In this document: piece after piece, positions 9,231 to 17,456 of the stretch
Numbering within the stretch: the stretch's first letter is position 1
Layout of the letters: the number at the start of each line of letters is the position of its first letter
Assembly: GCF_900142175.1 (NCBI RefSeq)
Contig: NZ_FQZX01000003.1
Location: 288,089-352,088 of the forward strand
DNA from: Maribacter aquivivus
Lineage (GTDB): Bacteria; Bacteroidota; Bacteroidia; Flavobacteriales; Flavobacteriaceae
DNA length: 64,000 nucleotides
Reading direction: 5' to 3'
Position numbers and translations under genes: made by a program
Notes under the pieces: model-generated
Told to the model about the DNA's origin: nothing
Seen by the model: the letters and a program-made list of their open reading frames with translations, nothing else
Database searches by the model: none

Positions 9231-9683
9231 TTATTTGTTCTTTTCTAAGAGTTTAAGATGAGAATCTATAACACCGTTCATGCTATAACCAGATAATTTA
9301 TCTAATTCATTTCCTTTAGCATCTATTACCTTAAACAATGGGAATACCTTTTTCTTATTCAATTTGGTCAACAATTCTTTGTTGTGAATCATTTGCTTCT
9401 CTGATATTAAATCTCTATTTCTAGGAACATCAACATATAGAAGAATGTAATTATTTGATAATTCTTGAAATTCGTTAGTATCGAACAAATCGGTTTTTAA
9501 CATTTTACAAGGTGGGCACCAGTCGCTACCCGTAAAATAAACCAATACATTTTTCTTTTGCTTTTTAGCTTTTGAAATAGCAGAATCATAATTGGTAAGC
9601 CATTTAGAATCATCTACGCTGTTAAAGTCTGCTTGTGCTGAAGCAAAAAGCGGAATCATGAATAATAGAATAATATACTTCAT
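9231..9683 (-). CDS. Exported thioredoxin-family protein
   Basis: A 150-residue protein with a signal peptide (MKYIILLFMIPLFASAQA) and a thioredoxin fold. The active site is WCPPCK in FTGSDWCPPCKMLKTDLF, with the family cis-Pro in KVFPLF. It resembles the DUF255 / thioredoxin_7-like periplasmic reductases. It probably reduces or isomerises disulfides in the periplasm. It is a single gene with its own terminator; the upstream neighbour is the YbaB gene on the same strand, 41 bp away, so read-through is possible. Confidence 0.88.
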   Translation of the reverse strand: MKYIILLFMIPLFASAQADFNSVDDSKWLTNYDSAISKAKKQKKNVLVYFTGSDWCPPCKMLKTDLFDTNEFQELSNNYILLYVDVPRNRDLISEKQMIHNKELLTKLNKKKVFPLFKVIDAKGNELDKLSGYSMNGVIDSHLKLLEKNK

Positions 9684-9724
9684 AATTAATATTTAAAAGG
9701 TTAACTACAAATAACTTGCCAATC

Positions 9725-10051
9725 TTACTTAAATAACGAATCCATGCCAGGAATATTGGGCATTCCATCCTTGGCAACTGCTGCTAATTCAGTTTCGTTT
9801 ACATTGGTTGCATTTTTTATAGCCTTATTTAAAGTTAGTATTAAATAATCTTCTAATTGCTCTTTGTCTTGTAAAAGACTGTCATCTATTGCAATTTTCT
9901 TAATTTCTCGGTTCGCAGTTATGGTAACTGATATGGTACCGTCATTAGACTTTTCTTCTAATGTTACAGTGTCTAATCTTTTTTTGGTTTCTTCTACTTT
10001 TTTTTGGGTCTCTTTAAGTTTCCCCATCATACCCATCATATCTCCAAACAT
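9725..10051 (-). CDS. YbaB/EbfC-family nucleoid-associated protein
   Basis: A 108-residue protein that begins [31 protein letters not shown], with the Met-rich start and coiled N-terminal helix of YbaB/EbfC. It continues through [23 protein letters not shown]. These proteins form tweezer-shaped dimers that bind DNA and help organise the nucleoid. In many bacteria ybaB sits next to dnaX/recR; here it does not. Length and motif order are typical. Confidence 0.9.
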   Translation of the reverse strand: MFGDMMGMMGKLKETQKKVEETKKRLDTVTLEEKSNDGTISVTITANREIKKIAIDDSLLQDKEQLEDYLILTLNKAIKNATNVNETELAAVAKDGMPNIPGMDSLFK

Positions 10052-10143
10052 AATATCATTTTTAGATTTAGGTTGTAAAAGTACTAAAAATAGGAGTATT
10101 TCAGTTTTTCATCCTAATAAAACGGGGGTCTATGAATTAGTCT

Positions 10144-10151
10144 TATTTTTG
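10144..10151 (+). promoter_or_regulatory. Probable -7 promoter element (TATTTTTG)
   Basis: This matches the Bacteroidota TAnnTTTG consensus and lies 26 bp before the start codon of the oligopeptidase B gene. No clear -33 TTG box is seen. Confidence 0.45.
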
Positions 10152-10177
10152 CCATCTTATTTAATAAAGAAGTTTAT

Positions 10178-12235
10178 ATGGCTCTTAAGCATCCGCCAAA
10201 GGCGAAAAAAGTTCCCAAAGAATTAGTTAAACATGATGATGTTCGTTTAGATAATTATTATTGGCTGAATGATAAGGAGAATAAAGATGTTATTTCATAT
10301 TTAGAGGCAGAGAATACGTATTACGATTCTTTAACAAAGCATACCAAAGATTTTCAAGAGTCTCTATTTCAAGAAATGAAGGGTAGAATTAAAGAAGATG
10401 ATTCTTCGGTGCCGTATAAGCTAAATGGTTATTGGTACAGCACCCGTTACGTAATAGGAGGGGAATACCCTTTGTATTCTAGATTTAAGAAAAATTTAGA
10501 AGCTACTGAAGAAATTATATTCAATTGTAATGATATGGCTAAAGGTCATGACTACTTTAGTCTTGGTGGTATAGCTATTAGTCCTGATAATAAATTGGCG
10601 GCTTTTGGGGTAGATACGGTATCTAGAAGGCAGTATACACTTCAAATAAAAAATCTTGAAACAGGTCTGATTTTAGATGATAAAATAGAGAATACAACTG
10701 GTGGTGGTGTTTGGGCAAATGATAACCAAACGCTGTTTTATACGCGAAAAGACCCTGTTACGTTGCGTTCAGATAAAATTTACAAGCATAAAATAGGCAC
10801 ACCTACGTCTGAAGATGTATTGGTCTTTCACGAAAAAGACGATACGTTTAGCACATTCGTATACCGTACCAAATCTAAAAAATATTTGGTAATAGGCTCA
10901 TTTAGTACCTTAACTTCTGAATTTCAAATTCTTTCTACGGATAATCCTGATGGGGAGTTTGAAGTATTCTCACCTAGAGAAAGAGGGTTAGAATATACTA
11001 TTTTTCATTATGAGGATAGCTTTTATATTTTAACGAATAAGGATAAAGCAGAGAATTTTAAGCTGATGCGTACATCTGAAGAGAAAACTACTTCTGAGCA
11101 TTGGCAAGAATTTATTGCCCACCGTGAAGAGGTGCTCTTGGAGGATATTGATATTTTTAAAGAATACTATGTGCTTTCTGAACGTGAGAACGGACTAAAC
11201 AAAATTAGAATTATTAAGTGGGACGGTAGCGGTGAGTATTTTTTACCTTTTAAAAGCGAAACATACACAGCTTATGTAGGTAGTAATCCTGATTTTGATA
11301 CGGAGATTTTAAGATACTCCTACAATTCTATGTCAACGCCTAGTTCTGTTATTGATTTTAATATGCGAACTAAGGCTAAGGAAATCAAGAAAGAACAAGA
11401 GGTGCTTGGTGGTCTATTCGATAAAGATAATTATAAAGAAGAGCGTTTATGGGCAACGGCAAGAGACGGTGTGAAAGTACCAATGTCTCTTGTGTACAGA
11501 AAAGATACTGTTTTAGATGAAAATACACCCATTTTGCAATATGCATATGGATCGTACGGTTCAACAATTGATCCCTATTTTTCTACCGTTAGGTTGAGTT
11601 TGCTGAATCGCGGATTTGTATTTGCCATTGCTCATATTAGAGGAGGAGAATATTTAGGACGTAGATGGTACGAGACTGGGAAGTTGTTGCAAAAGAAAAA
11701 TACGTTTACCGATTTTATAGATTGTTCTAAATTTTTAATAGCACAAAATATGACAAGTGCCAATCATTTATACGCTATGGGCGGTTCTGCTGGTGGTTTA
11801 TTAATGGGAGCGATCATAAATATGCAACCAGATATTTATAACGGTGTTATTGCCGCTGTACCTTTTGTAGATGTTGTGACAACTATGTTAGATGATTCTA
11901 TACCTCTTACAACGGGCGAATATGATGAGTGGGGTAACCCGAACGAAAAGGACTATTACGATTATATGAAATCATATTCTCCTTATGATAATGTTATTGC
12001 TCAAGAATACCCGAATATGTTGGTAACAACAGGTTTGCATGATTCTCAAGTTCAGTATTTTGAGCCTGCAAAATGGGTTGCTAAGCTAAGAGAGTTAAAA
12101 ACTGATAACCATATATTGTTAATGAATACCAACATGGAAGCAGGTCATGGCGGTGCTTCAGGTAGGTTTGAGTCTTTACGTGAGGTAGCTAAGGAATATG
12201 CATTTCTTTTAGATTTAGAAGGAAAAATCGCATAG
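10178..12235 (+). CDS. ptrB: S9-family oligopeptidase B (prolyl oligopeptidase family)
   Basis: A 685-residue serine peptidase with no signal peptide, so probably cytoplasmic. It has the S9A beta-propeller N-terminal domain (about residues 1-400) and a C-terminal alpha/beta hydrolase domain. The catalytic triad is Ser537 in MGGSAGGLLMG, Asp622 in GLHDSQVQYFEP and His657 in EAGHGGASGRF. FVFAIAHIRGGEYLGRRWYE is the conserved block before the nucleophile. Oligopeptidase B cuts short peptides after basic residues; the subfamily assignment rests on overall similarity and length, and a prolyl-specific enzyme cannot be fully excluded. It is a single gene on the plus strand. Confidence 0.88.
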   Translation: MALKHPPKAKKVPKELVKHDDVRLDNYYWLNDKENKDVISYLEAENTYYDSLTKHTKDFQESLFQEMKGRIKEDDSSVPYKLNGYWYSTRYVIGGEYPLYSRFKKNLEATEEIIFNCNDMAKGHDYFSLGGIAISPDNKLAAFGVDTVSRRQYTLQIKNLETGLILDDKIENTTGGGVWANDNQTLFYTRKDPVTLRSDKIYKHKIGTPTSEDVLVFHEKDDTFSTFVYRTKSKKYLVIGSFSTLTSEFQILSTDNPDGEFEVFSPRERGLEYTIFHYEDSFYILTNKDKAENFKLMRTSEEKTTSEHWQEFIAHREEVLLEDIDIFKEYYVLSERENGLNKIRIIKWDGSGEYFLPFKSETYTAYVGSNPDFDTEILRYSYNSMSTPSSVIDFNMRTKAKEIKKEQEVLGGLFDKDNYKEERLWATARDGVKVPMSLVYRKDTVLDENTPILQYAYGSYGSTIDPYFSTVRLSLLNRGFVFAIAHIRGGEYLGRRWYETGKLLQKKNTFTDFIDCSKFLIAQNMTSANHLYAMGGSAGGLLMGAIINMQPDIYNGVIAAVPFVDVVTTMLDDSIPLTTGEYDEWGNPNEKDYYDYMKSYSPYDNVIAQEYPNMLVTTGLHDSQVQYFEPAKWVAKLRELKTDNHILLMNTNMEAGHGGASGRFESLREVAKEYAFLLDLEGKIA

Positions 12236-12249
12236 TGGAAAAAATTCAG

Positions 12250-12257
12250 TAAATTTG
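12250..12257 (+). promoter_or_regulatory. Probable -7 promoter element (TAAATTTG)
   Basis: This is a TAnnTTTG match in the gap between ptrB and the cysteine-synthase-like gene, 57 bp before that start codon. No -33 box is obvious. Confidence 0.4.
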
Positions 12258-12314
12258 CATCAGAAATTTTAACAAATTTCGTTCATATATTAATTAAACA
12301 TTGATATCCCCCTT

Positions 12315-13355
12315 ATGAAAAATGAGATCAGGGCTTACAACAATATTTTAGAACTAGTAGGTAATACACCATTAGTTAAATTAAATAGAATAGCAGAGAA
12401 CCTTACAGGTAATTTTTACGCTAAGGTAGAAGCATTCAATCCGGGTCACTCTTCTAAAGATAGAATTGCGATTCATATTATTGAGCAGGCAGAGAAGGCA
12501 GGTATTCTTACCGAAGGCAGCACAATAATAGAAACAACTTCAGGTAATACTGGTTTTAGTATTGCAATGGCAAGTATTATTAAAGGGTACGATTGTATAC
12601 TAGCAGTTAGTTCTAAATCATCTCCAGATAAAATAGATATGCTTCGTTCTATGGGCGCAAAAGTATATGTATGTCCGGCGCACGTTAGTGCAGATGATCC
12701 TAGGTCTTACTATGAGGTTGCTAAGAGATTACACAAAGAAACTAAAGGCTCCATATACATTAATCAGTATTTCAATAAGCTGAATATGGAAGCGCATTAT
12801 AAGTCTACTGGTCCTGAGATTTGGAAGCAAACTGGCGGACAAATAACGCACCTAATTGCGTGTAGTGGTACTGGTGGTACTATTTCTGGTACAGCTCGTT
12901 TCTTAAAAGAACAAAACCCGAATATTAAAGTTATCGGTGTAGATGCTTTTGGTTCTGTATTAAAGAAATATCACGAAACGGGTAAATTAGATGCCAATGA
13001 AATCTATCCGTATAGAATAGAAGGTTTAGGTAAAAATCTTATTCCTGGGGCAACAGATTTTAGTGCTATAGATGAGTTTATAAAAGTTACTGATGCGGAA
13101 AGTGCGCATACAGCTAGAGAAATTTCTAAAACAGAAGGTATTTTTGTTGGGTATACTAGTGGTGCGGTTATGCAGGCTATTAAGCAGCTTAATGAGCTAA
13201 ATACATTTGACGAAAATAGTAATGTAGTTTGTATTTTTCCAGATCATGGTTCTCGTTATATGAGCAAAATATATAGTGACCAGTGGATGGAAGATCAAGG
13301 ATTCTTGAATACTGAAACAGTTGAAGAGGCTCAAGAGATTCAATATATTAAGTAA
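12315..13355 (+). CDS. Cysteine-synthase-like PLP enzyme (possible cysteate synthase)
   Basis: A 346-residue fold-type II PLP enzyme. The N-terminus has [16 protein letters not shown], the PLP lysine is Lys48 in NPGHSSKDR, the substrate loop is [11 protein letters not shown], and [10 protein letters not shown] binds the PLP phosphate. It resembles CysK/CysM and cystathionine beta-synthase ([36 protein letters not shown]). The usual NPxxSVKDR lysine motif reads NPGHSSKDR, so substrate use may differ from O-acetylserine sulfhydrylase. The next gene is an alpha-oxoamine synthase; in Bacteroidota, cysteate made by a cysteine-synthase-like enzyme feeds such an enzyme to give the sulfonolipid base capnine. 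That role is inference; cysteine synthase is the conservative name. A terminator separates the two genes. Confidence 0.75.
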   Translation: MKNEIRAYNNILELVGNTPLVKLNRIAENLTGNFYAKVEAFNPGHSSKDRIAIHIIEQAEKAGILTEGSTIIETTSGNTGFSIAMASIIKGYDCILAVSSKSSPDKIDMLRSMGAKVYVCPAHVSADDPRSYYEVAKRLHKETKGSIYINQYFNKLNMEAHYKSTGPEIWKQTGGQITHLIACSGTGGTISGTARFLKEQNPNIKVIGVDAFGSVLKKYHETGKLDANEIYPYRIEGLGKNLIPGATDFSAIDEFIKVTDAESAHTAREISKTEGIFVGYTSGAVMQAIKQLNELNTFDENSNVVCIFPDHGSRYMSKIYSDQWMEDQGFLNTETVEEAQEIQYIK

Positions 13356-13380
13356 ATAATATACAATAGAGTATAAATTA

Positions 13381-13408
13381 AAAAGTGGGTTTATAGCCCA
13401 CTTTTTTG
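13381..13408 (+). terminator. Terminator after the cysteine-synthase-like gene
   Basis: The stem AAAGTGGG(T) / (A)GCCCACTTT is followed by T residues, 25 bp past the stop codon. It separates this gene from the alpha-oxoamine synthase gene. Confidence 0.85.
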
Positions 13409-13445
13409 CATTATAAATAATTTATGAATTTTTATCAAAATTATT

Positions 13446-13453
13446 TACTTTTG
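13446..13453 (+). promoter_or_regulatory. Probable -7 promoter element (TACTTTTG)
   Basis: This TAnnTTTG match lies 21 bp before the ATG of the alpha-oxoamine synthase gene and downstream of a terminator, so the gene probably has its own promoter. Confidence 0.5.
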
Positions 13454-13474
13454 CAGACAGATCCAAATTAAACA

Positions 13475-14734
13475 ATGAAAGACTTATTTGATAGAATTTT
13501 AGCGAATAAAGGCCCTTTAGGTAAATGGGCTTCACAAGCAGAGGGATACTTTGTGTTCCCTAAATTGGAAGGTCCTATTTCTAATAGAATGAAATTTCAG
13601 GGGAAAGATGTTATCACCTGGAGTATAAATGACTATTTAGGCTTAGCAAATCTTCCAGAGATAAAGAAGGTTGATGGTGAGGCTGCAGCTGAATATGGTT
13701 CTGCGTACCCAATGGGGGCGAGAATGATGAGTGGTCATACTGAGTTTCATGAGCAACTAGAGCAAGAATGTGCTGCTTTTGTGCAAAAAGAAGCTTCTTA
13801 CTTACTAAATTTTGGTTACCAAGGTTTTATGTCTGTAATTGATGCTCTTGTTACTAAAGACGATATTATAGTTTACGATGTAGATTGTCACGCTTGTATT
13901 ATTGATGGTGTGCGTTTACATATGGGTAAGCGTTTTACGTTTGTACATAACAATGCAGAAAGTTTAATTAAGAATTTAGAGCGTGCTACTAAAATGGCCG
14001 AGCAAACTGGTGGGGGTATTTTAGTTATCTCTGAAGGTGTTTTTGGTATGCGAGGCGAGCAAGGTATTCTTAAAGAGATTGTTGCTCTTAAAGAACAGTT
14101 TAATTTCCGTCTTTTAGTTGATGATGCTCACGGTTTTGGTACTTTGGGTGAAACTGGTGCCGGTGCAGGTCAAGAGCAAGGTGTACAAGACGGTATAGAC
14201 GTTTACTTGGCTACTTTTGCTAAGTCTATGGCTAGTATTGGTGCATTTGTTGCTGCCGATCAAGAAATTATAGATTATTTAAAATACAACCTACGTTCTC
14301 AAATGTTCGCTAAATCATTACCAATGGTTTATGTAAAAGGAGCATTGAAACGTTTAGATATGTTACGTACACAACCAGAGCTTAAAGCTAAACTTTGGGA
14401 GAATACAAATGCACTACAAAACGGATTAAAAGAAAAAGGTTTCGATATTGGTACAACAACTAGTTGTGTTACTCCAGTTTACCTTAACGGTAGTATTCCT
14501 GAGGCAATGGCTTTAGTTAAAGATTTACGTGAAAATCACGGAATCTTTTGTTCTATCGTTGTATACCCAGTAATACCTAAGGGATTAATTCTTTTACGTT
14601 TAATACCAACTTCTACACATACATTACAAGATGTAGAGGAGACTTTAACAGCTTTCTCTGCAATACGTGAGCGTTTGCAAAATGGTACTTATAAAAGATT
14701 ATCAGCAGCAGTAGCTGCGGCAATGGGAGAATAA
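13475..14734 (+). CDS. Alpha-oxoamine synthase family (serine palmitoyltransferase / cysteate acyltransferase-like)
   Basis: A 419-residue PLP enzyme of the family that condenses an amino acid with an acyl thioester (SPT, KBL, BioF). The PLP lysine is Lys250 in ATFAKSMASIGAF; LLVDDAHGFGTLGETG holds the Asp and His that contact PLP; and SHTEFH-type and NDYLGLA motifs are present (SGHTEFHEQLE, INDYLGLANLP). The N-terminal part (KGPLGKWASQAEGYFVFPKLEG) matches the Bacteroidota lipid-type subfamily rather than BioF. It probably makes the long-chain base of sphingolipids or sulfonolipids. The upstream cysteine-synthase-like gene favours cysteate as substrate, and the downstream convergent GNAT-like gene may act in the same pathway. 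Glycine C-acetyltransferase is the main alternative. Confidence 0.75.
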   Translation: MKDLFDRILANKGPLGKWASQAEGYFVFPKLEGPISNRMKFQGKDVITWSINDYLGLANLPEIKKVDGEAAAEYGSAYPMGARMMSGHTEFHEQLEQECAAFVQKEASYLLNFGYQGFMSVIDALVTKDDIIVYDVDCHACIIDGVRLHMGKRFTFVHNNAESLIKNLERATKMAEQTGGGILVISEGVFGMRGEQGILKEIVALKEQFNFRLLVDDAHGFGTLGETGAGAGQEQGVQDGIDVYLATFAKSMASIGAFVAADQEIIDYLKYNLRSQMFAKSLPMVYVKGALKRLDMLRTQPELKAKLWENTNALQNGLKEKGFDIGTTTSCVTPVYLNGSIPEAMALVKDLRENHGIFCSIVVYPVIPKGLILLRLIPTSTHTLQDVEETLTAFSAIRERLQNGTYKRLSAAVAAAMGE

Positions 14735-14753
14735 TAGCTCATTACCTTATATT

Positions 14754-14790
14754 AAAAAAGCCCGAAATCATTTGATTTCGGGCTTTTTAT
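14754..14790. terminator. Bidirectional terminator
   Basis: The long perfect stem AAAAAGCCCGAAATCA / TGATTTCGGGCTTTTT lies between the convergent oxoamine synthase and GNAT-like genes. A and T runs flank both sides, so it serves both. Confidence 0.9.
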
Positions 14791-15908
14791 TAAAGTGATT
14801 TTCTATACGTTCTCCTTCTCTTATACACTACCGGGTCAAAGTGCTTCCACATTTGCTTAATAGCCAGGTTTTCTTCCAGTTCAGGAGTTCTGTAGCACAT
14901 GTCAATACCTTTCTCATTGAATGTTTTGTGATATTCATTGAATATAACAGCTGTAACTCCTTTGTTTTGATATTCAGGGTCTATACCTATTAAATAGAAA
15001 ATAACGTCTTTACTATTCTTTTTTGCCTTTAGTAAATGAAACAGACCAAACGGAAATAACTTTCCTTTTGCCTTTTGCAATGCTTCTGAAAATGATGGCA
15101 TAACAATCGCAAAGGCAATTAGTTTATCATTTTTATCTTTTACAAACTTTATATATTCAGGATTTATAAAGCTGATATATTTTTTCTTGAAGTATGCTTT
15201 CTGTATTTCTGTAATTGGTACAAATGAAGAAAGGTTAGCGTAAGTTGCATTAAAGAGGTCGAACATTTCATCTGCCATAGGCATTACCTCTTTTGTTTTA
15301 GTGAAATTAACTTCTTTAAGTCCGTAGCGTTTTTTTACCAAATCATTCAACCTGCTAAATAAAGCAGGATCGGCGTTTTTTGCAGGGAACTTATTTTCCA
15401 TGTATTCCTTTTCCTTTACAAAGCCTAAATTTTCGTAGTGGCTTTGATAGTAAGAATGGTTGTACCAAGTGATCATTGTACCAATATGGTCGAAACCTTC
15501 TACTAGAACCCCAACCTTATCTAGATTTGAGAATCCAACAGGGCCTTCCATGTATTCAAGGCTGTGTTCTTTGCCTATTTCGGCGACTTTGTCTAAAAGT
15601 GCTTTTGAAACTTCTGGGTCATCTATAAAGTCGAACCACCCAAAACGCATTTTTTTTACGTTTTGTTGATTGATTTCTAGGTGATTGATAACTGCAGCTA
15701 CACGACCTACAATTTTATCTCCGTCCTTCGCAAGAAAGAACCATGCTTCGGCATCTTTAAATACCGGATTTTTATCTTTATCAAAGCTTTCTAGCTCATC
15801 ATTGATAATGGGTGGCACCCAATACTTATTGTTTTTATATAGCGAAAACGGAAAGGTTACAAAGCGTTTTAAGTCTTGCTTTGTTTTAGCTTCATGTAGT
15901 GTTATCAT
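14790..15908 (-). CDS. GNAT-like acyltransferase family protein
   Basis: A 372-residue protein with acetyltransferase-like features. An N-terminal segment (FPFSLYKNNKYWVPPIINDELESFDKDKNPVF) is typical of a Bacteroidota family annotated as GNAT or hypothetical. A later block (FYLIGIDPEYQNKGVTAVIFNEYHKTFNEKGI) resembles the acyl-CoA binding loop (Q-N-K-G). The family frequently lies near sphingolipid or sulfonolipid genes, which suggests, without proof, a role in N-acylation or regulation of that pathway. It converges on the alpha-oxoamine synthase gene across a shared terminator. The exact acyl donor and acceptor are unknown. Confidence 0.65.
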   Translation of the reverse strand: MITLHEAKTKQDLKRFVTFPFSLYKNNKYWVPPIINDELESFDKDKNPVFKDAEAWFFLAKDGDKIVGRVAAVINHLEINQQNVKKMRFGWFDFIDDPEVSKALLDKVAEIGKEHSLEYMEGPVGFSNLDKVGVLVEGFDHIGTMITWYNHSYYQSHYENLGFVKEKEYMENKFPAKNADPALFSRLNDLVKKRYGLKEVNFTKTKEVMPMADEMFDLFNATYANLSSFVPITEIQKAYFKKKYISFINPEYIKFVKDKNDKLIAFAIVMPSFSEALQKAKGKLFPFGLFHLLKAKKNSKDVIFYLIGIDPEYQNKGVTAVIFNEYHKTFNEKGIDMCYRTPELEENLAIKQMWKHFDPVVYKRRRTYRKSL

Positions 15909-15996
15909 TGAACTTCTTTAGAAGTGCCAATATTAGTGATATTAATCAACAAATTAAAGTGGTTGAGAATGAAAAATGGGGCGGAGTAGTGGTTCG

Positions 15997-17082
15997 TTAA
16001 AAGTCTATCTCGCTACTCTCTTTCTTTTTCTTCTTTTCTGCTTTCTTTAATTTTTTAAGTTGCTTTTTAGAAGGTCCAAGGTCAATATCTTCAGCGCCGC
16101 TTCCTTTGTCTTTATCTTCCTTCTTTTTCTTTTTCATTGCCTTCTTATCAATAGCTCCACCATTTTGGTCAGCCTCTTGATCTTCAATTGCTTTTAGGCT
16201 GTCTTTATGAAAATCCATTCTATATGAGCCTCCTATTCCAAAGAAAATACGAGTTGGCGTATTTTTTAAACTAGCACCCATGTTAAAGTCTAACTGAAGG
16301 TTTTCTTTAAGTAAATGTGCAATACCACCACGAATCAATAAATCGGAATAACGATCGCTATCTATACCTTGGTGCTCAACAAAAACACTCCATTTAGGAT
16401 TTCTAAAAGCGTGCGATAATGAAATTGTGTAACTTAATTCTGGGTCATCTGTAGTAATACGGTCATACGCTGTATTGGTAATCAATACAAACCTTGGTGT
16501 TAATCTACTTTGAGTAGCAATCATACCTCGGTAAGATATTGTTGGCTCGCCTATGTAAAACGGATTGTCACCTAGTACAAAGTTTGCGCCACCATAAAGT
16601 GATACAGCAGGTAAAAGATTTTTCAATTGAAATTTGTTATTCGCTCTCCAGCTATACAGATTTGGTTTATTTGCTTCCGGATTTTTGAATGGATCATAAA
16701 CAAGAAACTTTAATCCTAATCTATTTCTAGAAAAATCTCTACGCTTTGCAACTAATTCAAAATTCAGATAAGTAAGGTTCTGGTCTTGAAAAGTACCTTC
16801 GTAATTCAATTCTAGTTTTTCAAATAGTAAGCCGTATCGCAAAGAAATATCGGTTCCCCAAATATTAGATTCCGTATTTAATAGTGTATGATCTTTCTGC
16901 TCGTAAAACAAGCCCATTTCTGCTTGCACCACGTTTTTACCAACAGCGTAGGCACTTACAGAAACTCCAGGTCTGTTAGAGTTAATAACATCTGTGTACT
17001 GAGAAATAGCTACAAATGGTAGTAGAAAAATGAAGCTTAATACGTATTGATATGATTTAGAGTAGGCAAAAAGACTATTCAT
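15997..17082 (-). CDS. Outer-membrane beta-barrel transporter-like protein with Lys-rich tail
   Basis: A roughly 361-residue exported protein with signal sequence LSFIFLLPFVAISQ. It is followed by alternating beta strands (YTDVINSNRPGVSVSAYAVGKNVVQAEMGLFYEQ...), as in the phenol-pathway MetA-like / OM transporter families. It ends in a charged tail of about 60 residues rich in Lys and Glu (positions about 300-361), which is unusual for a barrel and is probably periplasmic. I start at the ATG at 17082 rather than the GTG two codons upstream. It is divergent from the DUF4834 gene. Transported substrate is unknown. Confidence 0.6.
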   Translation of the reverse strand: MNSLFAYSKSYQYVLSFIFLLPFVAISQYTDVINSNRPGVSVSAYAVGKNVVQAEMGLFYEQKDHTLLNTESNIWGTDISLRYGLLFEKLELNYEGTFQDQNLTYLNFELVAKRRDFSRNRLGLKFLVYDPFKNPEANKPNLYSWRANNKFQLKNLLPAVSLYGGANFVLGDNPFYIGEPTISYRGMIATQSRLTPRFVLITNTAYDRITTDDPELSYTISLSHAFRNPKWSVFVEHQGIDSDRYSDLLIRGGIAHLLKENLQLDFNMGASLKNTPTRIFFGIGGSYRMDFHKDSLKAIEDQEADQNGGAIDKKAMKKKKKEDKDKGSGAEDIDLGPSKKQLKKLKKAEKKKKKESSEIDF

Positions 17083-17169
17083 GAACACGATTTTATAATT
17101 ATTTTAATAGTATGATTCTTTATATACAACGTGATAATTGTATTTTTGATATATCTTAAGTAAGAATAA

Positions 17170-17424
17170 ATGGCTTTTTTAAAAACTATATTAATTATTC
17201 TTTTGGTGTATTACTTGCTAAAATTTTTGGCAAAGTTATTTGCACCGAAAATATTGAACTACGCCGCCAAGAAAACCGAATCTCATTTCAGAGAAGCTTT
17301 TGATAATCAACGTCCTTTTAATCAAGAGGAGGAAGAGAGTGTAATTATCAATAAAAAACCATCTAGAAAAAAGAACGATTCTGAAAAAGTAGGTGAATAC
17401 ATTGATTTTGAAGAGCTAGACTAG
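17170..17424 (+). CDS. DUF4834-family small membrane protein
   Basis: An 84-residue protein with one N-terminal transmembrane helix (LKTILIILLVYYLLKFLAKLFAP) and a charged cytoplasmic tail ending DYIDFEELD-like. This is the DUF4834 family, found almost only in Bacteroidota. It stands 32 bp before the YfhO gene, which has its own predicted promoter. Function is unknown. Confidence 0.8.
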   Translation: MAFLKTILIILLVYYLLKFLAKLFAPKILNYAAKKTESHFREAFDNQRPFNQEEEESVIINKKPSRKKNDSEKVGEYIDFEELD

Positions 17425-17425
17425 T

Positions 17426-17433
17426 TATCTTTG
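17426..17433 (+). promoter_or_regulatory. Probable -7 promoter element (TATCTTTG)
   Basis: This TAnnTTTG match lies 23 bp before the YfhO ATG and just past the DUF4834 stop codon. It could start the three-gene cell-surface polysaccharide operon. Confidence 0.5.
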
Positions 17434-17456
17434 TCAAAACACTACTTATTTAGCAA

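Noticed and set aside
9864..10226. 120-codon plus-strand ORF across the YbaB gene
   Set aside because: It is antisense to a clear YbaB gene and overlaps the true start of ptrB; its sequence is not protein-like.
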